From NCBI GenBank assembly GCA_002772115.1, contig PCRW01000036.1, forward strand, positions 408-29,048: a DNA stretch of 28,641 nt, given 5' to 3'. A program made the translations under genes and the position numbers. A model generated the notes under the pieces. That model ran no database searches and had not been told where the DNA came from. It was given only the letters and a program-made list of their open reading frames with translations. Below are positions 1-7,286 of the stretch, piece by piece. Origin of the DNA: Candidatus Moranbacteria bacterium CG23_combo_of_CG06-09_8_20_14_all_35_22. Its GTDB lineage: Bacteria > Patescibacteriota > Minisyncoccia > Moranbacterales > UBA2206. Numbering within the stretch: the stretch's first letter is position 1; the number at the start of each line of letters is the position of its first letter.

Positions 1-10
1 ATAAAAAAAT

Positions 11-409
11 ATGAAAGGATTTATGGGGAACATTGAGAAAGATACTCTCGAAAATGAGAATTTTAGGAAAGTTCTCTATACTGGCAAACACAGTCAGCTA
101 GTGCTGATGAGTCTTTTGCCAAAAGAAGAAATCGGGATGGAAGTCCATCCGGAAAATGATCAATTTTTTCGCTTTGAAGCGGGAAATGGAAAAGTGATTA
201 TTGATGGTAATGAATATGCAGTGTCTGATGGCGTGGCGATTGTGGTGCCGGCGGGAGCCCAGCATAACATCATCAATGTTTCCGAAACAGAAAAATTGAA
301 GCTTTATACGATTTATTCTCCCGCGCATCATCAGGATGGAATAGTAAGGGCAACTAAAGCGGAAGCGGAAAGCAATGATGCAGAATTTGACGGGAAAATA
401 ACGGAATAA
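11..409 (+). CDS. Cupin-domain protein (cupin_2)
   Basis: A 132-aa single-domain cupin. The second cupin motif is complete: G74-x5-P80-x-G82-x2-H85-x3-N89. The first motif is partial: H46 followed by D50/Q51 and E56, in place of the usual HxH plus E. A metal-binding beta-barrel is therefore likely, with a somewhat altered ligand set. Small stand-alone cupins of this kind resemble the mannose-6-phosphate isomerase-like cupin family, but the substrate cannot be read from the sequence. The C-terminal ~25 residues are acidic and lie outside the barrel. It begins 10 bases into the window, so its promoter is not visible. A strong hairpin terminator follows at 430-461, so it ends its own transcription unit. 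Family assignment is firm; function is unknown. Confidence 0.85.
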   Translation: MKGFMGNIEKDTLENENFRKVLYTGKHSQLVLMSLLPKEEIGMEVHPENDQFFRFEAGNGKVIIDGNEYAVSDGVAIVVPAGAQHNIINVSETEKLKLYTIYSPAHHQDGIVRATKAEAESNDAEFDGKITE

Positions 410-429
410 ATAAAAATCTCAAAAGATAG

Positions 430-461
430 CTGACTGTATAAAAAATACAGTCAGTTTTTTT
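430..461 (+). terminator. Rho-independent terminator after the cupin gene
   Basis: A perfect 10-bp stem (430-439 with 445-454) with an AAAAA loop is followed at once by seven T residues (455-461). Confidence 0.9.
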
Positions 462-466
462 ATATA

Positions 467-495
467 TTGCTTTTTATCTCAACTGATATTATACT
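467..495 (+). promoter_or_regulatory. Probable sigma-70-type promoter for the HTH/NTase-rmuC unit
   Basis: TTGCTT (467-472), a 17-bp spacer, then TATACT (490-495), one mismatch from TATAAT. Transcription would start near 502, 26 bases before the ATG at 528. The promoter begins directly after the terminator of the preceding gene. Confidence 0.55.
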
Positions 496-527
496 AGTAG
501 TAGTAATAATTTAATCCTTTTAAGTTT

Positions 528-1130
528 ATGTCAGAAATATTAGAAAGTCTTTTTGGTTCAAGGGAGCGAGCTAGGCTTTTGCGATTTTTTTTGCAAAATC
601 CGGAACCTGCTTTTAGTTTTTCTGAAATTGTTTCGAGGAATATGTTAAATGCTGGAAAAACTAGAAATGAACTCGCTGGCTTAGCCAACATAAAATTTAT
701 TCTAAAGAGAGTTAAGGGTGGAAAAACTTTCTATCAACTGAATCAAGAATTTAATTTTTATCCAGAGTTAAAAAATCTGATTGCTAAGTCGAATATCTAT
801 CCGCAATGTCAAAGTCTTTCTAAGACAGCGAAAATTGGTAATATAAAATTAGCGGTGATAAGTGGAGTGTTTATCAACTATGCCAAAAGCAAAGCCGATA
901 TGATAATTGTGGGGGACGCCGTGAGCAAAGCCAAACTCAAAAATCTAATGAGCAGTTTAGAAGCGGAAATTGGCAAAGAAATAAATTTCGTGCTGATGAC
1001 AATGGATGAATTCAAATATCGTCTCAATATGCTGGATAAATTTATTTTGGAATTTTTGGAAGGTCCGCACGAAGAAGTGATCAACAAAATTTCTGGGCTA
1101 AAAAGATTTATCGCGCAGAGAAAACTGTAG
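528..1130 (+). CDS. Winged-helix / degenerate nucleotidyltransferase-like regulator
   Basis: 200 aa. Residues ~1-75 form an ArsR/MarR-like winged helix: LFGSRERARLLRFF at the start, then a recognition region with ELAGLANIKFI. Residues ~100-170 resemble a minimal nucleotidyltransferase fold (SGVF, then KADMIIVGD, then FVLMTMDEFKYRL). The canonical GSxxRG...SDxD site is eroded to SGVFINYAKSKAD, so catalysis is doubtful and a sensor or scaffold role is more likely. HTH-NTase fusions of this kind are frequent in CPR genomes and usually annotated as transcriptional regulators. The gene has its own promoter and is followed 39 bases later by rmuC. Target genes are unknown. The domain call comes from pattern recognition, with moderate certainty for the NTase part. 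Confidence 0.7.
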   Translation: MSEILESLFGSRERARLLRFFLQNPEPAFSFSEIVSRNMLNAGKTRNELAGLANIKFILKRVKGGKTFYQLNQEFNFYPELKNLIAKSNIYPQCQSLSKTAKIGNIKLAVISGVFINYAKSKADMIIVGDAVSKAKLKNLMSSLEAEIGKEINFVLMTMDEFKYRLNMLDKFILEFLEGPHEEVINKISGLKRFIAQRKL

Positions 1131-1134
1131 TTTT

Positions 1135-1164
1135 ACGAAATACGAAATAAACGAAATACGAAAA
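1135..1164 (+). repeat. Heptamer tract ACGAAAT (4 units)
   Basis: ACGAAAT occurs at 1135-1141, 1142-1148 and 1151-1157, then ACGAAAA at 1158-1164, with a 2-base AA spacer in the middle. It fills nearly all of the gap between the HTH/NTase gene and rmuC. Confidence 0.85.
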
Positions 1165-1169
1165 ATAAA

Positions 1170-2258
1170 ATGTTAAATATCTTAATTATACTTTTAATAG
1201 TAATCAGCGCTGGGTTGGTCTGGTTGGTTTTGGATATGAAGAAAAAGTTGGAAAATGGAAAAGACAATGAAAAATCAGTGGCAATTTTAGAACGATTGTC
1301 GATGATGGCAGAACAAAATTGCGAATTGCGTCGCACTATGGATTCTAAGCTTTCTGAAACGCATCGTGCAACGCAAGAGCAGATAAATCATACGATGAAT
1401 GCCGTGCAAGGCATCACGGGGCAATCAGCGCGTCAAATTGCTGATGTGGTTGCAGGACTGACGAAATTAGAAGAAACCAACAAACAAGTGGTGAATTTTT
1501 CCGCTCAACTTCAAAATCTTCAAGATATTTTGAAAAATCCCAAGCAAAGGGGAGTGCTGGGCGAATATTTTTTAGAAGAAACGCTCAAAAATGTTTTACC
1601 ATCAAATTCTTATCAGATGCAATATAAATTCAAGGATGATTCAATTGTGGATGCGGTAGTTTTTGTTAAAAAGAATATTATTCCGGTTGATTCTAAATTT
1701 TCTTTGGAAAATTATGAAAAAATAATAAATTGCAAAGACGGCGAGGAAAAAGAAAAATTAGAAAAACTTTTTAAGCAGGATTTGAAAAATAGAATTGATG
1801 AAACTTCCAAATATATAAAACCGGAAGAGGGAACACTGGATTTTGCTTTTATGTTTATTCCATCCGAAGCGATTTATTATGATCTTTTAATTAATAAAAT
1901 AGGTGCAGTACAAGTCAACACGCGAGATCTGATTGAATATGCTTTTCGCGACAAGAAAGTCATTATTGTTTCCCCGACTTCATTTTTGGCTTATCTTCAA
2001 ACGGTGCTTCAAGGGCTTCGTGCGCTGAAGATTGAGGAAAGCGCTAAGCAAATTCGGACGAATGTGGAAAAATTAGGAAAACACATCATTTCCTATGAAG
2101 AATTTTTGAAAAAAATGGGCAATAGCTTGGGCACAACAGTGAATCATTTCAATTTGGCGCATAAGGAGTTTGAAAAGATTGATAAAGATATTGCTCGAAT
2201 TACCGAAGGAGAAAAAACAATCGAGCCGATGACCATAGAAAAACCAAAGGAAGAATAA
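1170..2258 (+). CDS. rmuC: DNA recombination protein RmuC
   Basis: 362 aa. An N-terminal membrane anchor (residues ~3-21, LNILIILLIVISAGLVWLV) is followed by a long heptad-rich coiled coil (~25-115), then the RmuC domain with its PD-(D/E)xK-like nuclease fold. Recognisable family blocks are NPKQRGVLGEYFLEETL, IVDAVV...IIPVDSKFSLENY and FMFIPSEAIYYDLL. E. coli RmuC limits inversions between short inverted repeats and is thought to cleave DNA structures at replication or recombination sites; that function is inherited here by homology. At 362 aa it is shorter than the ~475-aa E. coli protein, mainly in the coiled coil and tail. It lies 39 bases after the HTH/NTase gene, with a heptamer tract in the gap. 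Given the many palindromes in this window, a role in restraining inverted-repeat rearrangement is a reasonable inference. Confidence 0.93.
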   Translation: MLNILIILLIVISAGLVWLVLDMKKKLENGKDNEKSVAILERLSMMAEQNCELRRTMDSKLSETHRATQEQINHTMNAVQGITGQSARQIADVVAGLTKLEETNKQVVNFSAQLQNLQDILKNPKQRGVLGEYFLEETLKNVLPSNSYQMQYKFKDDSIVDAVVFVKKNIIPVDSKFSLENYEKIINCKDGEEKEKLEKLFKQDLKNRIDETSKYIKPEEGTLDFAFMFIPSEAIYYDLLINKIGAVQVNTRDLIEYAFRDKKVIIVSPTSFLAYLQTVLQGLRALKIEESAKQIRTNVEKLGKHIISYEEFLKKMGNSLGTTVNHFNLAHKEFEKIDKDIARITEGEKTIEPMTIEKPKEE

Positions 2259-2263
2259 AAAAC

Positions 2264-2295
2264 ATGAAACATGAAACATAAATTACAAATTACAT
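2264..2295 (+). repeat. Heptamer tracts ATGAAAC and ATTACAA
   Basis: Two ATGAAAC units (2264-2277), then after ATAA two further heptamers, ATTACAA and ATTACAT (2282-2295). They occupy the gap between rmuC and the next gene. The same CATGAAACA word flanks the palindrome inside prmC. Confidence 0.75.
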
Positions 2296-2297
2296 AA

Positions 2298-2717
2298 ATG
2301 GAGAATACTAATGAAATTAAAATGAAAGATAGTTCCAAAAAAAGCTTAATTTGCAAATTCAAGCTTTTTTTTGAAAATGATTTCTTCAAAAATCATATAA
2401 TTCTTTGGTTACTACTGTTTAATTTTTTGGCTAATTTATCTAACTGGATTAGTTTGGCGATTTTTATCAATAAAGCGGGAAATAATATAATTCTTCATTA
2501 TAATGTTTATTTTGGAGTGGATAATTTAGGCAATTGGAAACAAGTATTTTGGCTACCGGCAATCGGTTCATTTCTGTTTATAATAAATTTATATCTAGCT
2601 TTTTTTTTCTACAAAAGCCAAGAAAGAATCGCCAGTTATGTTTTACTCCTAGCTTCGTTTATGATTCAGATAAACTTGATAATTGGCGGAATTGGTGTTA
2701 TACTAATAAACTACTAA
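2298..2717 (+). CDS. Small three-TM membrane protein of unknown function
   Basis: 139 aa. A charged N-terminal tail (~1-30) precedes three hydrophobic helices (about 34-56, 90-107 and 115-137). Between helices 1 and 2 lies HYNVYFGVDNLGNW, followed by PAIGSFLFIIN. That H-Y-N-x-Y-F-G-x-D arrangement recurs in small membrane proteins of Patescibacteria and recalls the DUF1648 extracytoplasmic pattern. No enzymatic motif is visible. The gene follows rmuC at 39 bases and precedes a membrane glycosyltransferase by 98 bases, so an envelope-related role is possible but not shown. The spacer downstream (2718-2815) holds four CGAAT words spaced 10-12 bases apart and no clear promoter. Confidence 0.7.
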   Translation: MENTNEIKMKDSSKKSLICKFKLFFENDFFKNHIILWLLLFNFLANLSNWISLAIFINKAGNNIILHYNVYFGVDNLGNWKQVFWLPAIGSFLFIINLYLAFFFYKSQERIASYVLLLASFMIQINLIIGGIGVILINY

Positions 2718-2815
2718 ATGCGAATAGAGATACGAATGTAAAAACGAATGTTCGCGAATAAAAAAAGTGTTTGTAAAAATTTGTTTAGATTTGTAATTTT
2801 ATTAGCAAATAATTC

Positions 2816-4501
2816 ATGTTTGATTTTCCAAACCCAAAAACTAAAGATCCTAAAGAGCGCCGAATTCAGCGGACATTAGAAATGATTCCGGGAATTTTGA
2901 CTTGGGTGACACTTATAGGCATGTTTGTTTTTTCTTTTCTCTTGCCGGTTTATGTAGCTATTTTTATCATAGTTTTTGATATCTATTGGATTTATCGAAC
3001 GATTTTTATCGCTTATTATTCCGTAGAAGGTTATCGAAAATTGAAAAAAGGCAAAGAAATTGATTGGTGGGAAAGATGTCAAAACATTATGGATCCAGAA
3101 AAATACGCGAATATAATTAGGGAGCGGATTTATAATATGGAAAAAAGCTGGAAAGAAAGTGCTGATTTAACGAGAAAACAAAAGAAGATTATAAAAAAAG
3201 AAATAAAAAGATGTTATGAATATTTGGAAGAAATTCAAAAAATTTCCAAAGTAAAAGATCAAATTTTAGATTGGCGGGAAATTATTCATGTAGTTTTGCT
3301 TCCTACTGCCGTTGAACCAGCGAGTGTAATTGAGCCAGCTATCCAAGCAATTTTTGATTCTAATTTTCCCAACCAGCAATTTATTATTCTTCTAGCTACA
3401 GAAGAGCGCGAACCAGAAAAACAAAGACTGGAAAAAGTTAACTATCTGAAAAATAAATTCCAAGAAGTTTTTCGCGATTTTATCGTAACTACTCATCTGG
3501 TCAAGGATGATGAAATGAAAGCGAAAGGATCAAATGCTAAATTTGCTGCTAAAGAATTGGCCAAGTATCTTGAAGAGAAAAATATCGATTTCAAAAAAGT
3601 TATTTTTTCCAATTTTGATTGTGATAGTGTGGCACACAAAGAATATTTTGCCGCCCTTACTTATGAATATATAATTGATCCGAAAAGATTACAAAGAAGT
3701 TATCAACCGCTTCCGATGTATCACAATAATCTTTGGGACACTAACGCTTTTGTGCGAGTAATTGTTACAGGATCAAGTTTCTGGCATATTTTTCAAAGTA
3801 CTAGGACGGAAGGAATGGTGACTTTTTCTTCTCACAGTGAACCATTTGATACTTTGCAAAGAGTTGATTTTTGGCCGGTCAATATGATTAGTGAAGATTC
3901 AATTATCTATTGGAAATGCTACACTTACTATAATGGGGATTATCAAGTTAAGCCGATTTATTTGCCAATTTCACTGGATGCGGTTTTGGCGGAGACCTAT
4001 TGGAAAACTATCAAAAATCAATATAAGCAAAAAAGGCGCTGGGCTTATGGAATAGAAAATTTTCCCATTATTATGAGAGCCATCGGACCAAATAAAAAAA
4101 TCAGTTTTTGGAAAAAATTTAAAGTGGCTTTTGAAATGCTGGAAGGTCATCATAGCTGGGCGACTGCTAGTATGATTTTAGCAATCTTGGGCTGGCTCCC
4201 GCTTATTTTCGGCGGAGATCAATTTAATCAATCAGTTTTGGCGCACAATTTGCCTTTCATCACCCGTTATCTTATGACACTAGCTATGTTTGGACTGATA
4301 ATTTCGATGTCGCTAAGTTTTCTTTTGATGCCACCGCGCCCGAAAAAATATTCTAAGTGGAGAAATTTTTATATGTTGATTCAATGGGCTTTGGTGCCAA
4401 TCATTGCTCCCTTTCTTGGTTCTTTGCCGTCAATTGATTCGCAAACTAGAATTTTATTAGGAAAATATTTTGGCGAGTTTTGGGTAACACCTAAAAAATA
4501 A
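2816..4501 (+). CDS. Membrane-bound family 2 glycosyltransferase
   Basis: 561 aa. Two TM helices lie at ~27-70, a cytosolic GT-A domain at ~150-410, and further TM helices at ~430-545. Visible GT2 elements are the metal-binding D-x-D (FDCDS, D268/D270), the acceptor-side acidic pair in ISEDS (E360, D361), and a QxxRRW-type motif (QKRRW, ~405-409) typical of processive or lipid-linked GT2 enzymes. The insertion after TM2 (~75-150) is charged and helical. The sugar donor and product cannot be deduced. The next gene, a polyprenyl-phosphate glycosyl-1-phosphate transferase, starts 7 bases after its stop, so the two are probably co-transcribed and act on the same envelope glycan. Family is firm; substrate unknown. 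Confidence 0.88.
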   Translation: MFDFPNPKTKDPKERRIQRTLEMIPGILTWVTLIGMFVFSFLLPVYVAIFIIVFDIYWIYRTIFIAYYSVEGYRKLKKGKEIDWWERCQNIMDPEKYANIIRERIYNMEKSWKESADLTRKQKKIIKKEIKRCYEYLEEIQKISKVKDQILDWREIIHVVLLPTAVEPASVIEPAIQAIFDSNFPNQQFIILLATEEREPEKQRLEKVNYLKNKFQEVFRDFIVTTHLVKDDEMKAKGSNAKFAAKELAKYLEEKNIDFKKVIFSNFDCDSVAHKEYFAALTYEYIIDPKRLQRSYQPLPMYHNNLWDTNAFVRVIVTGSSFWHIFQSTRTEGMVTFSSHSEPFDTLQRVDFWPVNMISEDSIIYWKCYTYYNGDYQVKPIYLPISLDAVLAETYWKTIKNQYKQKRRWAYGIENFPIIMRAIGPNKKISFWKKFKVAFEMLEGHHSWATASMILAILGWLPLIFGGDQFNQSVLAHNLPFITRYLMTLAMFGLIISMSLSFLLMPPRPKKYSKWRNFYMLIQWALVPIIAPFLGSLPSIDSQTRILLGKYFGEFWVTPKK

Positions 4502-4507
4502 AATAAA

Positions 4508-5536
4508 ATGAAATATCTAATTCCATTTTTAAGCGCTTTCATTCTAACGGTAATTTTCACTTATGCGATTATTATTTTGACTAAAAAGATAAAGTGGTCA
4601 GGCAGAAAAGCTTTGCGTCACATTCAAAAAAATAATATTCCTCGGTTGGGCGGATTGATTATGATTATTGTTTTTGATTTTACCGTACTTATAAATAAAG
4701 ATTTATTTATCAATTCCCAACTGTATGGTTTTTTAATCAGCAATATTATTCTATTAGTGATTTGTTTTTGGGATGATCTTAGAGAAATTCGCTGGAAAAT
4801 TCAATTTTTCACCCAAATTGCTGTGGCGGTTTTTGTTTTTATTATGGGAATCAGAATTTATTATATTACCAATCCCTTGACTGGCGGAATTATCCAGTTT
4901 GATTCAGGACTAGGCGTGATTTTTTCGGTAGCGCTGGTCATCTTTTGGATAGTTTTGCTAATGAATGCTATCAATTGGACAGATGGAATCGACGGCTTGT
5001 CGGGGGGAATTGCTTTTATTACTACGGCGACGATATTTTTTCTAAGCTTGAATTCGGAAGTGAATCAGCCCCCCGTTGCTATAATCTGTTCAATTTTGAT
5101 GGGAATAATTCTAGGTTTTTTATTATTTAATTTTTATCCTTCTAAGATTATTGCTGGAACCGCGGGCGCTATGTTTATGGGTTTTTCTTTAGCAATTTTA
5201 GCGATTTTTGCTGGAACTAAAATTGCCACTTCACTTTTAGTTTTGGCAATGCCGATTGTTGATTTTTTCTGGGTGATTGGCGAACGAATAAAGCATAAAA
5301 AATCCATCTTTATTGCGGATCGAAATCATCTGCATTACAAATTGATGGAATTGGGCTGGTCGCAAAGAAAAATAGTTTTGGTTTATTGGGCGATTACCAG
5401 TGTTATCGCTGTGGTGGCGCTGAATACGCGGGCGATCGGGAAGGGAATCACTTTGTTTTTAGTAGCAGTTATTATGATAGGCGCAATTATTTTTATAAAC
5501 AAAAAAATTACCAATTTGAATGGAAAACAAAACTAA
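4508..5536 (+). CDS. WecA/MraY-like polyprenyl-phosphate glycosyl-1-phosphate transferase
   Basis: 342 aa and about ten TM helices (PF00953 family). Conserved blocks in order: KALRHIQKNNIPRLGG (~34-49), FWDD (D89/D90), NAINWTDGIDGLSGG (~153-167, D159 and D162), GTAGAMFMGF (~217-226), and the RNHLHYKL histidine loop (~272-279). Such enzymes transfer a sugar-1-phosphate from a UDP-sugar to undecaprenyl phosphate at the inner membrane face and start peptidoglycan, O-antigen or teichoic acid synthesis. Lack of MraY-specific features and the neighbours suggest the WecA/TagO branch. Odd: the family's catalytic GDxGS block reads G-T-A-G-A, so the aspartate that binds Mg2+ in MraY is replaced by T218. 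It starts 7 bases after the GT2 gene, and its 3' end overlaps the DUF192 gene by 17 bases. Confidence 0.88.
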   Translation: MKYLIPFLSAFILTVIFTYAIIILTKKIKWSGRKALRHIQKNNIPRLGGLIMIIVFDFTVLINKDLFINSQLYGFLISNIILLVICFWDDLREIRWKIQFFTQIAVAVFVFIMGIRIYYITNPLTGGIIQFDSGLGVIFSVALVIFWIVLLMNAINWTDGIDGLSGGIAFITTATIFFLSLNSEVNQPPVAIICSILMGIILGFLLFNFYPSKIIAGTAGAMFMGFSLAILAIFAGTKIATSLLVLAMPIVDFFWVIGERIKHKKSIFIADRNHLHYKLMELGWSQRKIVLVYWAITSVIAVVALNTRAIGKGITLFLVAVIMIGAIIFINKKITNLNGKQN

Positions 5537-5963
5537 ATTTTTTATCAAAATTATTTCAATATTTTCTTGTATTTTTTTAGCGATAGCTTTTTTTTGGCAT
5601 TTTTATCGGGAGAATAATAAAATAATTGAAATTAACGGTCAAAAATTTCGCGTTGAATTAGTAAAAACAGTTCAAAAACAGTCTCAAGGCTTGGGTGGAC
5701 GGGAAAATTTGGCCGAAAATGAAGGGATGCTTTTTGATTTCGGGAAATATGGAGAATATGCTTTTTGGATGAAGGATATGAAATTTAATCTAGATATTAT
5801 TTGGATAGCGGACGATAAAATAGTTCATCTTGAAAAAAATATATCTCACAATTATTTAAAAAAAATTAATCCTAAAATTATGGCGGACAAAGTTTTAGAA
5901 ATCAATGCAGTAATTTCTGACAAATATAATTTTAAGATAGGGGATAGGGTGATAATTTATTAG
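5520..5963 (+). CDS. DUF192 protein, membrane-anchored
   Basis: 147 aa. An N-terminal signal anchor (~8-27) is followed by a complete DUF192 domain (~38-147): Q-x-Q-G-L-G-G-R, then GMLFDF (69-74), FWMKDMKFNLDIIWI (~82-96), VLEINAV and the closing KIGDRVIIY. DUF192 is a small exported beta-barrel of unknown biochemical role, found widely in bacteria and archaea. The start codon at 5520 lies inside the 3' end of the preceding transferase gene (17-base overlap), which suggests translational coupling. It is the last gene of the GT2-transferase-DUF192 operon and is followed by a strong terminator. Family is certain; function is not known. Confidence 0.9.
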   Translation: MENKTKFFIKIISIFSCIFLAIAFFWHFYRENNKIIEINGQKFRVELVKTVQKQSQGLGGRENLAENEGMLFDFGKYGEYAFWMKDMKFNLDIIWIADDKIVHLEKNISHNYLKKINPKIMADKVLEINAVISDKYNFKIGDRVIIY

Positions 5964-5969
5964 AAAAGT

Positions 5970-6020
5970 AGATAAACAAAAAACCTTCTCGAGTTAATCG
6001 GAAAGGTTTTTTGTTTATCT
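5970..6020. terminator. Bidirectional terminator between convergent genes
   Basis: A perfect 18-bp stem (5970-5987 with 6003-6020) encloses a 15-base loop. The arms contain A6/T6 runs, so the structure can end transcription both from the + strand operon and from the - strand gene at 6079-6681. Confidence 0.85.
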
Positions 6021-6078
6021 TGAAAGTAATAATATACTTATTTGAAAAAAGAACAAAGGGATTACGGAAAGATATTTA

Positions 6079-6681
6079 TCATGATAATGATACAACTCTT
6101 ACAGCGTATTTATGCAGATTTTGCAGTTGATTTTCGTTGAGATTTTTTGACTTAGAAATGGCGTCTTTGATCAAATCTTTTGAAAATTCAATAGATGTTC
6201 CGACAAAAACTCTTCCTGTGTGGCCTGAATTTTTGCGCAAATAATCCTCAATATAAATTTTATGTTCAGCGGTGAGCGCTGAATCTGGATTTTTTTCTAA
6301 AAAGTCAGCTAACGCTTTTCGCGCTAATTTTGTCTGGCTATCGCCCTTAACAGCCGTTTCGATGAAGGAATTGTCTGTTTCTTGGCTAGTAGCAGTAGAA
6401 GATATTTTTTCTTCCAAATCATTTGAAGAGGCGATATTTTCATCAGTAGGGGCTTGTTTTTCGTCGGAATTGTTTTCTTCTTCATTGGTAATCATTCCCG
6501 AGTTATCACTTATTTGTGGGGATTCAGTTCTATTGGAATAGGAATATATTCCTCCGGCAATCAAAATTACGATAAAAATGCTTACAATAATCCGCATATT
6601 ATCTTCCAGCCATTCCTTGGCTTTATTTTGCAATGATTCTTGTTCTGAATCCTTTTCTTCTGTTTCATTATTTTGTTCCAT
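6079..6681 (-). CDS. Single-pass membrane protein with conserved C-terminal helical domain
   Basis: 200 aa. An acidic Glu/Gln-rich cytosolic tail (~1-28) precedes one TM helix (~30-48, IIVSIFIVILIAGGIYS). A low-complexity S/T/E/N linker follows (~52-105), then a predicted helical domain (~108-197) containing LARKALADFLEKNP, EHKIYIEDYLRKN, SIEFSKDLIKDAIS and ENQLQNLHKYA. This C-terminal pattern recurs in CPR membrane proteins, but I know of no assigned function. The start is secured by an unusually long SD (6686-6699 read on the minus strand) four bases before the ATG. A clear promoter lies at 6789-6817, and the ~100-nt leader holds a hairpin resembling the one before the divergent histone-like gene. 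Shared leader and SD suggest co-regulation and high expression of both. Confidence 0.8.
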   Translation of the reverse strand: MEQNNETEEKDSEQESLQNKAKEWLEDNMRIIVSIFIVILIAGGIYSYSNRTESPQISDNSGMITNEEENNSDEKQAPTDENIASSNDLEEKISSTATSQETDNSFIETAVKGDSQTKLARKALADFLEKNPDSALTAEHKIYIEDYLRKNSGHTGRVFVGTSIEFSKDLIKDAISKSKNLNENQLQNLHKYAVRVVSLS

Positions 6682-6685
6682 ATTC

Positions 6686-6699
6686 TCACCTTCCTTTCT
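6686..6699 (-). promoter_or_regulatory. Extended Shine-Dalgarno (AGAAAGGAAGGTGA)
   Basis: AGAAAGGAAGGTGA, read on the minus strand, ends 4 bases before the ATG at 6681. It matches the usual 16S 3'-tail complement AGAAAGGAGGTGA over its whole length except for one extra A. The identical 14-mer precedes the gene at 7287; most other genes in the window lack any SD. Confidence 0.85.
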
Positions 6700-6704
6700 A
6701 GTTT

Positions 6705-6739
6705 ACCCTGTTAAATAATTCAATAGTATTTAATAGGGT
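6705..6739 (-). promoter_or_regulatory. 5'-leader hairpin, 35 nt, type shared with 7161-7195
   Basis: In sense orientation the arms are ACCCTATTAAATA and TATTTAACAGGGT around a 9-nt loop, with one A-C mismatch. The structure ends 5 bases before the extended SD, so it could gate ribosome access. Arm length, loop length and the ACCC...AACAGGGTAAA ends match the hairpin before the histone-like gene. Confidence 0.65.
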
Positions 6740-6788
6740 TTATTATTATTTTTTTAATGTGCTTTCGTTGAAGCGTTCTTTATACTAA

Positions 6789-6817
6789 ATTTTAGCTTTA
6801 TCTAAAAGAGTCGTCAA
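6789..6817 (-). promoter_or_regulatory. Sigma-70-type promoter of the 6079-6681 gene
   Basis: Read on the minus strand: TTGACG (6817-6812), 17-bp spacer, TAAAAT (6794-6789). Each hexamer has one mismatch to consensus. Start of transcription is expected near 6782, giving a leader of about 100 nt. Confidence 0.7.
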
Positions 6818-7080
6818 CTAGACAAAGCGAGCTATTTAGGGCGTAATAATAAGTAAAGTTATATGATTTAGCAAAAATATTTTATCAAATAAATATCTTT
6901 TAGCTTAAAGAAGTTAGTTTGAAAAATCTAAAATTAAAAATCTCAAATTTCAAATAAATTCTAAATTATAATTTCCAAAATACAAAAGTTTTATTTTTTG
7001 GATTTTGAGCATTGTAATTTATTTAGAGTTTATAATTTTTTAATTTTGAAATTTTTTAGGCTGTGGATAACTTTTTTCTC
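6818..7080. other. AT-rich intergenic stretch, no gene seen
   Basis: No open frame with coding character is visible. From about 6917 to 7062 two AT-rich halves are imperfectly complementary around ~6985 (words such as AAATTTCAAA, TCTAAAT and CCAAAA recur inverted), so this may be a decayed inverted-repeat element. A single perfect DnaA-box sequence, TGTGGATAA, lies at 7062-7070. Confidence 0.5.
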
Positions 7081-7108
7081 TTGCAAATAAAAATAGTTGT
7101 TGTATAAT
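7081..7108 (+). promoter_or_regulatory. Strong promoter of the histone-H1-like gene
   Basis: TTGCAA (7081-7086), 16-bp spacer, perfect TATAAT (7103-7108). Predicted start near 7115 gives a leader of about 170 nt for a gene of only 25 codons. Confidence 0.75.
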
Positions 7109-7160
7109 TGTATTAAGAAGAAATTATTTTTATCCGATAACATTCGGAAAGATAATTTTC

Positions 7161-7195
7161 ACCCAGTTGAATAGATTAAAAATATTCAACAGGGT
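7161..7195 (+). promoter_or_regulatory. 5'-leader hairpin, 35 nt, type shared with 6705-6739
   Basis: Arms ACCCAGTTGAATA (7161-7173) and TATTCAACAGGGT (7183-7195) pair over 12 of 13 positions (one A-A mismatch) around a 9-nt loop. It lies in the transcribed leader about 70 bases before the SD. A second 8-bp hairpin (AATATTTT/AAAATATT) lies nearer the SD. Confidence 0.65.
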
Positions 7196-7286
7196 AAAAA
7201 ATAAAAGGTCGAATAAAAAATAAAAATATTTTACATAAAATATTATTTGATTAAAAAATAAAAATAGAAAGGAAGGTGAAATTAAA

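Noticed and set aside
2721..2759. CGAAT-containing words as a further heptamer tract
   Set aside because: Spacing is 12, 12 and 10 bases, not 7; similar words at 23157-23190 and 9664-9690 may be related but do not form a regular tract.
6917..7062. Possible third mobile or inverted-repeat element
   Set aside because: The two halves are only loosely complementary and consist of low-complexity A/T words; not separable from composition.
7062..7070. Perfect DnaA box TGTGGATAA in an AT-rich region, suggesting a replication origin
   Set aside because: Only one box was found and no dnaA, dnaN or rpmH genes are near; a single 9-mer match is weak evidence.
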